Shown: positions 54,116-62,761 of the stretch, piece by piece
How positions within the stretch are numbered: position 1 is the stretch's first letter
Layout: each line of letters opens with the position of its first letter
DNA from: Hyphomicrobiales bacterium
Lineage (GTDB): Bacteria; Pseudomonadota; Alphaproteobacteria; Rhizobiales; Xanthobacteraceae
Direction: 5' to 3'
DNA length: 64,000 nucleotides
NCBI GenBank assembly: GCA_016185205.1
Contig: JACPOA010000031.1
Span: forward strand, 124,001-188,000
Program-made: the position numbers and the translations under genes
Notes under the pieces: model-generated
What the model was told of the DNA's origin: nothing
The model's input: only the letters and a program-made list of their open reading frames with translations
Database searches by the model: none

Positions 54116-54877
54116 ATGGAGATCAAGGGTCACGCGGCCATCGTCACCGGCGGCGCATCGGGCCTGGGCGCAGCCTGCGCGCGCGCACTGGCGGCGGCCG
54201 GCGCCAAGGTCGCGCTGTTCGACATCAACGAAAAGGCGGCGAACGAGATCGCGGCCGAGATCAACGCCATCGCACTCGCCTGCGACGTGTCCGATGCGGC
54301 CTCCGCCGAGGCCGCGGTCAAGAAAGCCGCCGCCGCGCATGGGTCCGCGCGCATCCTGGTCAATTGCGCCGGCATCGGGCCGGCCAAGCGCATCGTCGGC
54401 CGCGACGGGCCGATGCCGCTTGCCGATTTCGAGCGCGTCATCCGCGTCAATCTGATCGGCAGCTTCAACATGATGCGGCTGGCGGCCGCCGGCATGCAGC
54501 CGCTCGAGGCAACCGCCGACGGCGAACGCGGCGTGATCGTCTCGACGGCGTCGGTTGCCGCCTTCGAGGGCCAGATCGGGCAGGCCGCCTATGCGTCGTC
54601 CAAGGGCGGCGTCGCCGCGCTCACCCTGCCGGCGGCGCGCGAATTCGCGCAGTTCGGGGTGCGCGTGCTGGCCATCGCGCCCGGCATTTTCGGCACGCCG
54701 ATGCTGCGCGCGCTGCCGCAGGAGACGCAGGATTCGCTCGGCGCCTCGGTGCCGTTCCCCAAACGCCTGGGGAACCCAAGCGAATTCGCCGCCTTGGTGA
54801 TGCACTGCGTCCGCAATGGCTATCTCAACGGCGAAGTGATCCGCCTCGACGGCGCGCTGCGCATGGCGCCGCGTTAG
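54116..54877 (+). CDS. SDR family 3-hydroxyacyl-CoA dehydrogenase
   Basis: A 253-residue short-chain dehydrogenase: AAIVTGGASGLGAACARAL cofactor loop, NCAGIGPAKRIVGRDGPMPL, active-site VSTASVAAFEGQIGQAAYASSKGGV (Ser, Tyr-x-x-x-Lys) and IAPGIFGTPMLRALPQ. The DGPMPL and PFPKRLG segments are as in type II 3-hydroxyacyl-CoA dehydrogenases. It fits the oxidation step between the hydratase and thiolase of this operon. It follows the thiolase with no spacer. Confidence 0.93.
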   Translation: MEIKGHAAIVTGGASGLGAACARALAAAGAKVALFDINEKAANEIAAEINAIALACDVSDAASAEAAVKKAAAAHGSARILVNCAGIGPAKRIVGRDGPMPLADFERVIRVNLIGSFNMMRLAAAGMQPLEATADGERGVIVSTASVAAFEGQIGQAAYASSKGGVAALTLPAAREFAQFGVRVLAIAPGIFGTPMLRALPQETQDSLGASVPFPKRLGNPSEFAALVMHCVRNGYLNGEVIRLDGALRMAPR

Positions 54878-54913
54878 CGCATGATCCCTGTAGACTGGAA
54901 ATCGCTTTTCGAA
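54878..54913. repeat. Degenerate REP-like remnant at the SDR/thioesterase junction
   Basis: GCGCATGATCC at 54878-54888, directly after the SDR stop, followed by degraded GACTGGAAATCGCTTTTCG. The order matches the GCGCATGATCCCGAAAAG ends of the other copies. The ATG within it is the thioesterase start codon. Confidence 0.4.
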
Positions 54914-55372
54914 CCCGCGCATGCAAGGCCGGGCATTCCCGGGTCGGGTCGCGCCACCACGTTAAGCAACACCCGCGTGGTGCGTATCGATTGGGGCGAT
55001 TGCGACCCCGCCGGCATTATTTTCTATCCGCGCTATTTCGAGATTTTCGACGCCTCGACCTCGGCGCTGTTCGAGCGCGCGCTCGGCATGACCAAGCTCG
55101 AAACGCTCAAGACCTATGACTTCGCCGGCTTTCCGCTGGTGCGCACGCAAGCGCGCTTTTTGCGGCCGACGCGCTTCGGCGACGACGTGGCGGTCGACAC
55201 GAAAGTCACCTTCGGTCACGCGAGCTTCGAGATCGAGCACCGCTTGAGCCTCAAGGGCGAGACCTGCGTGGAATGCGCGGAGAAACGGGTCTGGGTGGTG
55301 CGCGATGCCGCCGGCCGCCTGAAGTCGCACCTGGTGCCGGAAGAGGTGTTGAAGAAATTCCGCGTCATCTGA
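54881..55372 (+). CDS. Acyl-CoA thioesterase, 4-hydroxybenzoyl-CoA thioesterase family
   Basis: A 163-residue single hot-dog protein with the family signature RIDWGDCDPAGIIFYPRYFEIFDA (about 33-56), whose Asp is the catalytic residue in 4-hydroxybenzoyl-CoA thioesterase, then TSALFERALGM and FPLVRTQARFLRPTRFGD. It would release the free aromatic acid (for example vanillate or 4-hydroxybenzoate) after chain shortening. The N-terminal about 30 residues look non-homologous; the only other in-frame start is a GTG near 54977, too close to the motif. Confidence 0.92.
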   Translation: MIPVDWKSLFEPAHARPGIPGSGRATTLSNTRVVRIDWGDCDPAGIIFYPRYFEIFDASTSALFERALGMTKLETLKTYDFAGFPLVRTQARFLRPTRFGDDVAVDTKVTFGHASFEIEHRLSLKGETCVECAEKRVWVVRDAAGRLKSHLVPEEVLKKFRVI

Positions 55373-55376
55373 CGCG

Positions 55377-55871
55377 TCACTCGATCTCGGCCGCGATCCG
55401 CTTCAAGATCTGGATGAACCGCTTGCGGTCGCGCCGGCCGATGATGGCGTCGAGATTGCGCTCGTGCCGACGCGCGCAGCGCGTGAGCTGGGTCAGGGTT
55501 TTCTTGCCGGCGGCGGTCAAATTCAAGCGATAGGTGCGGCGGTCGTCGCGCATGCGCTTGCGCGCCACCAGGCCGCGCCGCACCAGGTCCTCGACCACCG
55601 GGGTCAGGCTGGACTTGTCGCGGCCGGCGGCCAGGCTGAGCGCGGTCTGGCTGATGCCTGGATTGCGACCGATGAGCGTCAAGGTGGCGAAGCGGCCAGG
55701 ACCTTCGCCGATCTCCTGCGAACGGCGCGAGAACGCCTGGAAGGCGGACTCCTGCGCCATGCGCAAATTGAACCCGATCCAATGCGCGAGCGGTCCGAAA
55801 TTGATCGATTCGGCAACGGTTTCGCCGTTCCTGCCGCGGCGGGCGCCGCGTGTCCCGTTGCTGCCGCGCAC
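55377..55871 (-). CDS. MarR family transcriptional regulator (TRAP-transporter side)
   Basis: A 164-residue winged-helix protein: GPLAHWIGFNLRMAQESAFQAFSRR, GEGPGRFATLTLIGRNPGISQTALSLAAGRDKSSLTPVVEDLVRRG (recognition helix with DKSSLTP), RKRMRDDRRTYRLNLTAAGKKTL (wing). Basic Arg-rich N-terminus. Divergent from the TRAP transporter; an 18-base perfect palindrome in the intervening region is a likely target. Convergent with the thioesterase gene, 4 bases apart. Confidence 0.9.
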   Translation of the reverse strand: MRGSNGTRGARRGRNGETVAESINFGPLAHWIGFNLRMAQESAFQAFSRRSQEIGEGPGRFATLTLIGRNPGISQTALSLAAGRDKSSLTPVVEDLVRRGLVARKRMRDDRRTYRLNLTAAGKKTLTQLTRCARRHERNLDAIIGRRDRKRFIQILKRIAAEIE

Positions 55872-55918
55872 TGGTTCCCCTCCCGCACCCGCGGCCTTAC
55901 CGGCCGTGCTCCGCGAAC

Positions 55919-55936
55919 TAGTTTGATATCAAACTA
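55919..55936. promoter_or_regulatory. Perfect 18-base palindrome, probable MarR operator
   Basis: TAGTTTGATATCAAACTA, symmetric at every position, 48 bases upstream of the divergent MarR start and 88 before the TRAP binding-protein start. AT-rich in a GC-rich region. Ideal for a MarR dimer controlling both genes. Confidence 0.75.
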
Positions 55937-56023
55937 TAACCTTTACAATGGCGGCGACATGCGGCTGAATATTGCAAAAGTTGGCATTGTAACCAACACC
56001 CAGCCCTCGGGGGAGGAGATCCC

Positions 56024-57055
56024 ATGCAAGCCCGTTACGCCGGATATATCTACGCCGCCACCATCGCCGCGCTCATCGGCGGGACGAGCGCAACATTCGC
56101 GCAGGACAAGACTTTCGAACTCAAGCTGTCGCACTGGGTGCCGCCATCCCACCCGCTACAGAAGGCGCTGGAGGAATGGGGCGCCTCGGTCGAGAAGGAT
56201 TCCGGCGGCACCATCAAATCCAAGGTGTTTCCAGCGCAGCAGCTCGGCAAGGCGTTCGACCATTACGACATGGCGCGCGACGGCATCGCCGACCTGACTT
56301 ATATCAATCCCGGCTATCAGCCCGGCCGTGTCCCGATCATCGGCGCCGGCGAATTACCGTTCCTGATGTCGACCGCCAAGGGCGGCTCGCAGGCGATCGA
56401 CGCCTGGTATCGCAAATACGCCGCGGCCGAGATGAAGGACGTCAAGTTCTGTCTCGCCTTCGTGCACGATCCGGGAACGTTTCATTCCAAGTTGAAGAAG
56501 ATCATGGTGCCGGCCGACATCAAGGGCATGAAGATCAGGCCCGCGCACGCCACCATGGCGACCTTGGTGACCCAGCTTGGCGGCACCAACGTGCAGTCGA
56601 GTGCGCCCGAAGTACGCGATATCCTGGATAAGGGCGTCGCCGATTCCGTGACCTTCCCGTGGGGATCGATCCCGCTGTTCGGCATCGACAAGGTGACCAA
56701 GTATCACATGGACGTGCCGCTCTATGTCACCACCTTCGCCTTCGTGTTCAACAAGGACAAATACAATCAGATGTCCGCGGCGCAAAAGAAGGTGATCGAC
56801 AATCACTGCACCAATGAATGGGCCCTGAAAGTCGCTTCGCCCTGGGCCGATTTCGAACACAACGGCATCGCCAAGCTGAAGGACGCCGGTCACGACGTCT
56901 ATGAAATTTCTCCGGCGCAGCTTGCCGAGTGGAAAAAGGCAGCCGAGCCGCTACAGAAAAGCTGGGCCGACAACGTCAAGAAGGCCGGGGGCAATCCGGA
57001 CATCGTCATGAAAGAACTCAAGGCGGAGCTGGCTAAGTACAAAGCGGCCTATTGA
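56024..57055 (+). CDS. dctP: TRAP transporter substrate-binding protein (DctP type)
   Basis: 343 residues: signal peptide ending near residue 27 (IGGTSATFAQ), then a DctP/TAXI-like fold with LKLSHWVPPSHPLQKALEEWG, KVFPAQQLGKAFDHYDMARDGIADLTYINPGYQPGR and the conserved ligand-binding arginine region MKIRPAHATMATLVTQLGG. Captures an organic acid in the periplasm and delivers it to the DctQM permease. GGAGGAG lies upstream of the ATG. Neighbouring genes suggest an aromatic acid ligand. Confidence 0.94.
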   Translation: MQARYAGYIYAATIAALIGGTSATFAQDKTFELKLSHWVPPSHPLQKALEEWGASVEKDSGGTIKSKVFPAQQLGKAFDHYDMARDGIADLTYINPGYQPGRVPIIGAGELPFLMSTAKGGSQAIDAWYRKYAAAEMKDVKFCLAFVHDPGTFHSKLKKIMVPADIKGMKIRPAHATMATLVTQLGGTNVQSSAPEVRDILDKGVADSVTFPWGSIPLFGIDKVTKYHMDVPLYVTTFAFVFNKDKYNQMSAAQKKVIDNHCTNEWALKVASPWADFEHNGIAKLKDAGHDVYEISPAQLAEWKKAAEPLQKSWADNVKKAGGNPDIVMKELKAELAKYKAAY

Positions 57056-57582
57056 TGGATGACGTAGCGAGGGGACGCGGCCCCGTCGATCGATTCATCG
57101 ATACGATCGAGGTGACGGCGGCGGGATTTCTCGCCGTCGTCACCTTGCTCACGTTCGTGTCGGTGATCCTGCGCTACTTCTTCACTTGGGCGATCCCCGA
57201 CAGCTACGACTTCACCCGCCAACTGCTCGGCATCCTGATCTTCTGGGGCATCGCGGTGGCGAGCTATCGCGGCGACCACATCTGCGTCGATCTGTTGTGG
57301 ACCGCCGCGCCGGCCTGGGCGCGGCGCGCGATGGACGTATTCGCCGCGCTGGTGACGCTGGTCGCCATGGCCACTTTCACTTGGATGTTCACTATCAAGG
57401 TGATCGGCACTCGCGCCGATAATGTCGGCACCTTCGATCTGCGCCAGCCAGTGTGGATCTATTATTTGATCGCCTGGATCGGGCTCGCCTCCGCGGTGCT
57501 GCTGCTGGTGGTGCGAACCGGGCGGCTGGTGCTTTCCCCCGAGAAGATCGCGCCCGCGCGCGACCCGCAAATGATCGAATGA
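57055..57582 (+). CDS. dctQ: TRAP transporter small permease (DctQ)
   Basis: A 175-residue inner-membrane protein with four helices (AAGFLAVVTLLTFVSVILRYFF, FTRQLLGILIFWGIAVASY, FAALVTLVAMATFTWMFTI, WIYYLIAWIGLASAVLLLVV). RYFFTWAIPDSYDFTRQLLG and YRGDHICVDLLW are DctQ signatures. ATG at 57055 shares its A with the dctP stop (TGATG). Acts with DctM, 7 bases downstream. Confidence 0.93.
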   Translation: MDDVARGRGPVDRFIDTIEVTAAGFLAVVTLLTFVSVILRYFFTWAIPDSYDFTRQLLGILIFWGIAVASYRGDHICVDLLWTAAPAWARRAMDVFAALVTLVAMATFTWMFTIKVIGTRADNVGTFDLRQPVWIYYLIAWIGLASAVLLLVVRTGRLVLSPEKIAPARDPQMIE

Positions 57583-57589
57583 GGCGGCC

Positions 57590-58891
57590 ATGAGCCCGGA
57601 TGCCGTCACAGCCATCGGATTCGTCGCGCTGTTCGTGCTGATGCTGCTGCGCGTGCCGGTCGGCATCGCCATGGGCCTGGTCGGCGTGCTCGGCTTCGGC
57701 TATCTGATCGGCGATATCGGCCCGGCATTGAAGATTCTGGCGCAGTCGCCGATCCGCACCGCCACCGACGCCGAATTCGCCGTCATCCCGCTGTTCCTGC
57801 TGATGGGTGCGTTCGCGTCGGCCTCGGGCATGAGCCGCGAACTGTTCCGCGCCTCCAATACCTTTCTCGGCCATTTCAAAGGCGGGCTCGGCATCGCCAC
57901 CATCGCCGCCTGCGGCGGCTTCGCCGCCATCTGCGGCTCCTCGGTCGCCACCGCCGCCACCTTCTCCAAAGTCGCCTATCCGGAGATGCGAAAATACGGC
58001 TATCCGCAGAGCTTCGCCACCGGCGTGATCGCGGCCGGCGGCTCGCTCGGCATCATGATCCCGCCCTCCACGGTTTTCGCGGTCTATGGCCTCATCACCG
58101 AGCAGGACATCGGCAAGCTGTTCATCGCCGGCGTCGTTCCCGGCATCCTGGCGGTCGGCATGTATATCGCGACCATCAATATCATCGCGCTTGTGCGCCC
58201 GGGCTTCCTGCCCGCCGGCCCGCGCCATTCCAGGGGCGAACGGCTGGAGGCGGTGCGCGACATCTGGGCGGTGGTGCTGCTGTTCGTCTTCATCATCGGC
58301 GGGCTTTATGGCGGCCTGTTCACCGCCACCGAGGCCGCCGGCATGGGCGCCGCCGGCGCCTTCATTATTTCGGTGCTGCGGCAGAAGCTCTCGCGCGCGG
58401 ACTTCTGGCGCTGCCTGATCGAATCGCTGCGCACCACCGCTGCCGTATTCACCATCCTGATCGGCGCGCTGATCTTCGGCTATTTCCTCACCATCACCCA
58501 GACGCCGCAGAAACTGACCGAGTTCCTCACCGGCCTGGGCTTGGGCCCCTACGGCGTGCTGGTGGTGATCATGGTGATGTATCTGGTGCTCGGCTGCATC
58601 ATGGACGCCATGGCCATGATTATCCTGACGATTCCGATTGTGTTCCCGGTGATCAAGGCGCTCGGCTTCGATCCGATCTGGTTCGGCGTCATCATCGTGA
58701 TGACGGTGGAACTCGGCCTGATCCATCCGCCGGTCGGCATGAACGTGTTCGTGATCAAGAGCGTGATTAGGGACGTCAAGCTGTCCACGATATTCTATGG
58801 TGTAATGCCGTTCGTGCTCACCGATATATTGCGGCTGGCTATTCTTATTGCCTTCCCGATCATTGCGCTGTGGCTGCCCTCGCATATGTAG
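57590..58891 (+). CDS. dctM: TRAP transporter large permease (DctM)
   Basis: A 433-residue protein with about 12 helices. DctM signatures: LLMGAFASASGMSRELFRAS, AACGGFAAICGSSVATAATFSKVAYPEMRKYGY, AAGGSLGIMIPPSTVFAVYG, ATEAAGMGAAGAF and GLIHPPVGMNVFVIKSV. Catalytic membrane component of the sodium-driven TRAP importer encoded with dctP and dctQ. Confidence 0.95.
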   Translation: MSPDAVTAIGFVALFVLMLLRVPVGIAMGLVGVLGFGYLIGDIGPALKILAQSPIRTATDAEFAVIPLFLLMGAFASASGMSRELFRASNTFLGHFKGGLGIATIAACGGFAAICGSSVATAATFSKVAYPEMRKYGYPQSFATGVIAAGGSLGIMIPPSTVFAVYGLITEQDIGKLFIAGVVPGILAVGMYIATINIIALVRPGFLPAGPRHSRGERLEAVRDIWAVVLLFVFIIGGLYGGLFTATEAAGMGAAGAFIISVLRQKLSRADFWRCLIESLRTTAAVFTILIGALIFGYFLTITQTPQKLTEFLTGLGLGPYGVLVVIMVMYLVLGCIMDAMAMIILTIPIVFPVIKALGFDPIWFGVIIVMTVELGLIHPPVGMNVFVIKSVIRDVKLSTIFYGVMPFVLTDILRLAILIAFPIIALWLPSHM

Positions 58892-58943
58892 GCGGCGTTT
58901 GGTAAGATAGTTTGGACCCCAACCATCGGCCGGGAGGCCAGTG

Positions 58944-61085
58944 ATGGAACGTTCGTTTAAAAAAGAAGTGCAGGCGCTGCGGCTGGGCGACGGGGATACC
59001 TTCCACGGCGAAGGCATCCTGGCGGTCACCAAGGCGCTGCTGCAGTCCGGCGTGTCTTACGTCGGCGGCTATCAGGGCGCGCCGGTCTCGCATCTGCTCG
59101 ACGTGCTGGTCGATGCGCGCGACATCATGGCCGAGCTCGGCGTGCATCTGGAGACCTGCGCCAACGAAGCCTCTGCCGCCGCCATGCTGGGCGCCTCGAT
59201 CAATTATCCGCTGCGCGGCGCGGTCACCTGGAAATCCATCGTCGGCACCAATGTCGCCGCCGACGCGCTCTCCAACCTGTCGTCGCCCGGCGTGATCGGC
59301 GGCGTCATGATCATCCTCGGCGAGGACTATGGCGAAGGCGCCAGCGTGATCCAGGAACGTTCCTATGCCTACGCGCTGAAATCCTCGATGTGGCTGCTCG
59401 ATCCGCGCCCCGATCTGCCGTCGATCGTGCGCACGGTGGAGAAGGGCTTCGAACTGTCGGAGGCGAGCCACGCGCCGGTGATGCTGGAGCTGCGCATCCG
59501 CGCCTGCCACGCCACCGGCTCCTTCGCCGCCAAGGACAATCGCAAGGCGGAGTTCTCCGGCCTCAACCGTATTGCCGGTCCGCCGCGTTTCAATTATGCG
59601 CGGCTGTCGCATCCGCCGGTGATCTTCACGCAGGAGAAATTGAAGGTCGAGCAGCGGCTGCCCGCCGCCTGCGCCTTCATCCGCGAGCACAAGCTCAACG
59701 AAACGATCGCCGGCGAACTTGACGATGTCGGCATCATCGTGATGGGCGGCCTCACCAATTCCGTGTTGCGCGCGCTCGAACGCATGGGGCTGGCCGATGT
59801 GTTCGGCGCCTCGCGTATTCCGCTCAAGGTGCTCAACGTGGTCTATCCGCTGGTGCCGGAGGAGATCCGCGGCTTCTGCGCCGGCAAACGCGCCGTGCTG
59901 GTGGTCGAGGAAGGCCATCCCGACTACATCGAGCAGGCGGTCAATGTCGAATTGCGGCGCGCCGACATTCAGACCAAAGTGTTCGGCAAGGGTCCGCTGC
60001 CGCAGGCCGGCGAATACACCTCCGATGTGCTGCTGGAAGGCCTCGCCGCCTTCCTGCAAGCCGCAAGGCCTGCCGGCCTCGATGCCGACAGCGTGGCGGG
60101 CAAGGCGCGCGGCCTGATCGCGCACAAGCCGAAAGCCGCCGCCGCGCTCGGCCCGTTGCCGCCGCGGCCGCCCGCCTTCTGCACCGGCTGCCCGGAGCGC
60201 CCCGTATTCGCGGCCATCAAGCTGATGCAGCGCGAACTGGGGCCGACCCATATCAGCACCGATATCGGCTGCCATTCGTTCGCGACTTTCGCGCCGTTCA
60301 GCCTGGGCAATTCGATCCTCGGCTACGGCATGTCGCTCGCCAGCGCCGCCGCGGTCGGACCCAATATGGACCGGCGCCCGATCGCGATCATGGGCGACGG
60401 CGGCTTCTGGCATAACGGGCTGATCACCGGCGTCGCCTCCACCATGTTCAACAAGGGCGACGGCGTCCTCATTGTCATGCAAAATGGATATGCCTCCGCC
60501 ACCGGCCAGCAAGCCATCCCTTCTACCGTGCACGGCCGCACCGGCGCCGTGCCGGGCGTCGATATCGAGCAGACGCTGCGCAGCATGGGTGTGAAGTGGC
60601 TGCGCACGGTGCACAGCTATTCCGTCGCGGTAATGACGAAGACGCTGAAGGAGGCCATGCGCAGCGCCGAGCGCGGGCTGAAGGTCATCATCGCCGACGG
60701 CGAATGCCAGCTCGCGCGCCAGCGCCGCGTGCGCGCCGAGGACGCCGACAAGCTCACGCGCGGCGAGCGCGTCACCCGCATGCGCTACGGCGTCGACGAC
60801 GAAATCTGCACCGGCGATCATTCCTGCATCCGGCTTTCCGGATGCCCTTCTTTGACGGTGAAGCCGTCGCCCGACCCGCTGCGCAGCGATCCCGTGGCGA
60901 CCGTGATCGATAGCTGCGTCGGCTGCGGGCTGTGCGGCGAGGTCGCGCACGCCGCCGTGCTGTGCCCGTCGTTCTACCGCGCCGAGATCGTGCGCAATGC
61001 GAGCTGGCGCGAGCGCGCGCTGTTTCGCCTGCGCCAGAAGGTCATCGGCTGGCTCGGCGGTTATGGCGGAGAGATGGCGGCATGA
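58944..61085 (+). CDS. Indolepyruvate ferredoxin oxidoreductase alpha-like subunit (2-oxoacid oxidoreductase)
   Basis: 713 residues. N-terminal pyrimidine-binding region (VSYVGGYQGAPVSHLLDVL, CANEASAAAMLGASINYPLRGAVTWKSIVGTNVAADALSNLSSPGV), then FCTGCPERPVFAAIKLMQ, and a ThDP-binding segment ISTDIGCHSFATFAPF, IAIMGDGGFWHNGL. A C-terminal ferredoxin-like tail has one full CVGCGLCGEVAHAAVLCP cluster (Cys-x2-Cys-x2-Cys-x9-Cys), while the other site (SCIRLSGCPS) has lost cysteines. Oxidatively decarboxylates an aryl-pyruvate-type acid. ATG at 58944 has GGGAGG upstream. Confidence 0.88.
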   Translation: MERSFKKEVQALRLGDGDTFHGEGILAVTKALLQSGVSYVGGYQGAPVSHLLDVLVDARDIMAELGVHLETCANEASAAAMLGASINYPLRGAVTWKSIVGTNVAADALSNLSSPGVIGGVMIILGEDYGEGASVIQERSYAYALKSSMWLLDPRPDLPSIVRTVEKGFELSEASHAPVMLELRIRACHATGSFAAKDNRKAEFSGLNRIAGPPRFNYARLSHPPVIFTQEKLKVEQRLPAACAFIREHKLNETIAGELDDVGIIVMGGLTNSVLRALERMGLADVFGASRIPLKVLNVVYPLVPEEIRGFCAGKRAVLVVEEGHPDYIEQAVNVELRRADIQTKVFGKGPLPQAGEYTSDVLLEGLAAFLQAARPAGLDADSVAGKARGLIAHKPKAAAALGPLPPRPPAFCTGCPERPVFAAIKLMQRELGPTHISTDIGCHSFATFAPFSLGNSILGYGMSLASAAAVGPNMDRRPIAIMGDGGFWHNGLITGVASTMFNKGDGVLIVMQNGYASATGQQAIPSTVHGRTGAVPGVDIEQTLRSMGVKWLRTVHSYSVAVMTKTLKEAMRSAERGLKVIIADGECQLARQRRVRAEDADKLTRGERVTRMRYGVDDEICTGDHSCIRLSGCPSLTVKPSPDPLRSDPVATVIDSCVGCGLCGEVAHAAVLCPSFYRAEIVRNASWRERALFRLRQKVIGWLGGYGGEMAA

Positions 61086-62614
61086 CGTCCACCCGCCCCA
61101 TCACATTGCTGATCGCCGCGCTCGGCGGCGAAGGCGGCGGCGTGCTCACCGGCTGGATCGTTGCCGCCGCCGAGCAGGCCGGCTTCCCGGTGCAGAGCAC
61201 CTCTATCCCCGGCGTCGCCCAACGCACCGGCGCCACCACCTATTACATCGAGATTTTTCCGGTGAAGACTGCGGAGCTGGGCAGCAAGCGGCCGGTGCTG
61301 GCGCTCACGCCCGGCGTCGGCGACATCGACATCGCGGTGGCGAGCGAACTGCTGGAGGCCGGCCGCACGGTGGCGAACGGCTTCGTCACGCCCGACCGCA
61401 CGCATGCGATCGCGTCGCTCAGCCGCTTCTATGCCGTGGACGAGAAGATCGCCATGGGCGACGGCCGTTTCGATCAGGACAGGCTGATCAAGGTCATCAA
61501 GGAACACGCGCGCGACTGCCTGCTGATCGACATGGCGCGGCTCGCCGAACAAAGCGGCTCGATCATCAATGCGGTGATGCTCGGCGCCATCGCCGGCAGC
61601 GGCCGGCTGCCGCTGACCCTCGAGCAGTTGGAAGCCGCGGTCCGCGCCGACGGCAAATCGGTCGACAGCAATCTGGCCGGCTTGCGCGCCGGCTTCGCGG
61701 CGGCGGGCGCGAAAACGCAGCCGGCAATCACCGTGGAGAATAAGCGCAACGCCCCCGTCACCCCCGCATTGCTCGAGCACGAGGTCAGCTACTCGATGCC
61801 CGCGCTGGCGCAGCCGACGGCCATCGAAGGCGTGCGCCGGCTGATCGCCTATCAGGGTCTCGCCTACGCGAAACTCTATCTCGATCGCCTGCGCCCCATC
61901 ACCGACGCCGACGAGGCCGCTTCCGCGCACGGGAGACTGTTGAAGGAGGTCGCGCGCCATCTCGCCGTGCGCATGTCCTATGAAGACGTGGTGCGGGTGG
62001 CGCAGGCCAAGATTTCGCCGGCGCGCATGCGGCGCATCGCGCGCGAGGAACTGCGCGTCACGAACGAGCCGTTCTCCGTGCACGATTTCCTCAAGCCCGG
62101 CATCGAGGAATTCTGCCAACTGCTGCCCTCGTTCCTGGCGCGGCCGATCCTGCGCGTGTCCGAGCGCAAAGGCTGGCTCGGCCGCTTCCATATCGGCATG
62201 GAGATCAACTCCACCTCGATCAGCGGCTATTTGCGCTTTTTGATGCTGGCCAAGCTGCGGCGCTTGCGCCCGTTCGGCCACCGCTACAAGCAGGAGCAGA
62301 TGCAGATCGAAAGCTGGCTCGGCCTGATCGCCAAGGCGGCGGGTCAATCGCTCGATCTCGGCCTCGAGATCGCCGAATGCTCCCGCCTGATCAAGGGCTA
62401 TGGCGACACGCATGTGCGCGGGCTGGCCAATTTCGCCATCATCGCGGACCGGCTGATCGGCCCGGCGCTGGCCGGACAAATCCCCAGCCCACGCGCCGCC
62501 GATGCCATCGCCAGCGCGCGCACCGCCGCCCTGCTCGATCCGGAGGGGGAAGGCCTCGCCAAATGCCTGGCCGAGATCGAGGGCCAGAGCGCGTTGCGGA
62601 TAGCGGCGGAATAG
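61082..62614 (+). CDS. Indolepyruvate oxidoreductase beta-like subunit with long C-terminal extension
   Basis: 510 residues. Residues 1-200 match the beta/gamma domain: LLIAALGGEGGGVLTGWIVAAA, TSIPGVAQRTGATTYYIEIFP and AVMLGAIAGSGRLPL. The following about 300 residues are an extension found in the larger members of this family (RMSYEDVVRVAQAKISPARM, RRLRPFGHRYKQEQMQIESWLGLI, VRGLANFAIIADRLI). Classical IorB is near 200 residues. The start overlaps the alpha stop (ATGA). CoA acylation or an aromatic aldehyde product cannot be decided from sequence. Confidence 0.88.
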   Translation: MTSTRPITLLIAALGGEGGGVLTGWIVAAAEQAGFPVQSTSIPGVAQRTGATTYYIEIFPVKTAELGSKRPVLALTPGVGDIDIAVASELLEAGRTVANGFVTPDRTHAIASLSRFYAVDEKIAMGDGRFDQDRLIKVIKEHARDCLLIDMARLAEQSGSIINAVMLGAIAGSGRLPLTLEQLEAAVRADGKSVDSNLAGLRAGFAAAGAKTQPAITVENKRNAPVTPALLEHEVSYSMPALAQPTAIEGVRRLIAYQGLAYAKLYLDRLRPITDADEAASAHGRLLKEVARHLAVRMSYEDVVRVAQAKISPARMRRIAREELRVTNEPFSVHDFLKPGIEEFCQLLPSFLARPILRVSERKGWLGRFHIGMEINSTSISGYLRFLMLAKLRRLRPFGHRYKQEQMQIESWLGLIAKAAGQSLDLGLEIAECSRLIKGYGDTHVRGLANFAIIADRLIGPALAGQIPSPRAADAIASARTAALLDPEGEGLAKCLAEIEGQSALRIAAE

Positions 62615-62615
62615 C

Positions 62616-62649
62616 GCTTTCTTGTACCTCCCCCTTGCAGGGGGAGGTA
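62616..62649. repeat. Palindrome after the oxidoreductase beta gene (CTTTCTTATCCCTCCCC family)
   Basis: CGCTTTCTTG then TACCTCCCCC (62625-62634), loop TTGCA, GGGGGAGGTA (62640-62649). It starts immediately after the stop codon, as at 23770. Possible terminator. Confidence 0.65.
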
Positions 62650-62761
62650 TGAAGGAGTGTGCGTTGTCAGCCTTGCACCCGTCGCGTAAAACAGCCGCCG
62701 CAACAACCAACACAAGCGTCCGGCCAACTCATCAGGCAGGCGCACGCCGGGGGCGAAACGA

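Noticed and set aside
52823-54922. 699-codon minus-strand open frame opposite the thiolase and SDR genes
   Set aside because: Low-information antisense protein; both plus-strand genes have complete catalytic motifs.
57395-59032. 545-codon minus-strand open frame opposite dctQ/dctM
   Set aside because: Antisense of hydrophobic codons gives a Glu/His/Asp/Arg-rich string; it is a shadow.
58860-60950. 696-codon minus-strand open frame opposite the oxidoreductase alpha gene
   Set aside because: Arg/His/Ala-rich shadow with no domain; the sense strand carries ThDP and Fe-S motifs.
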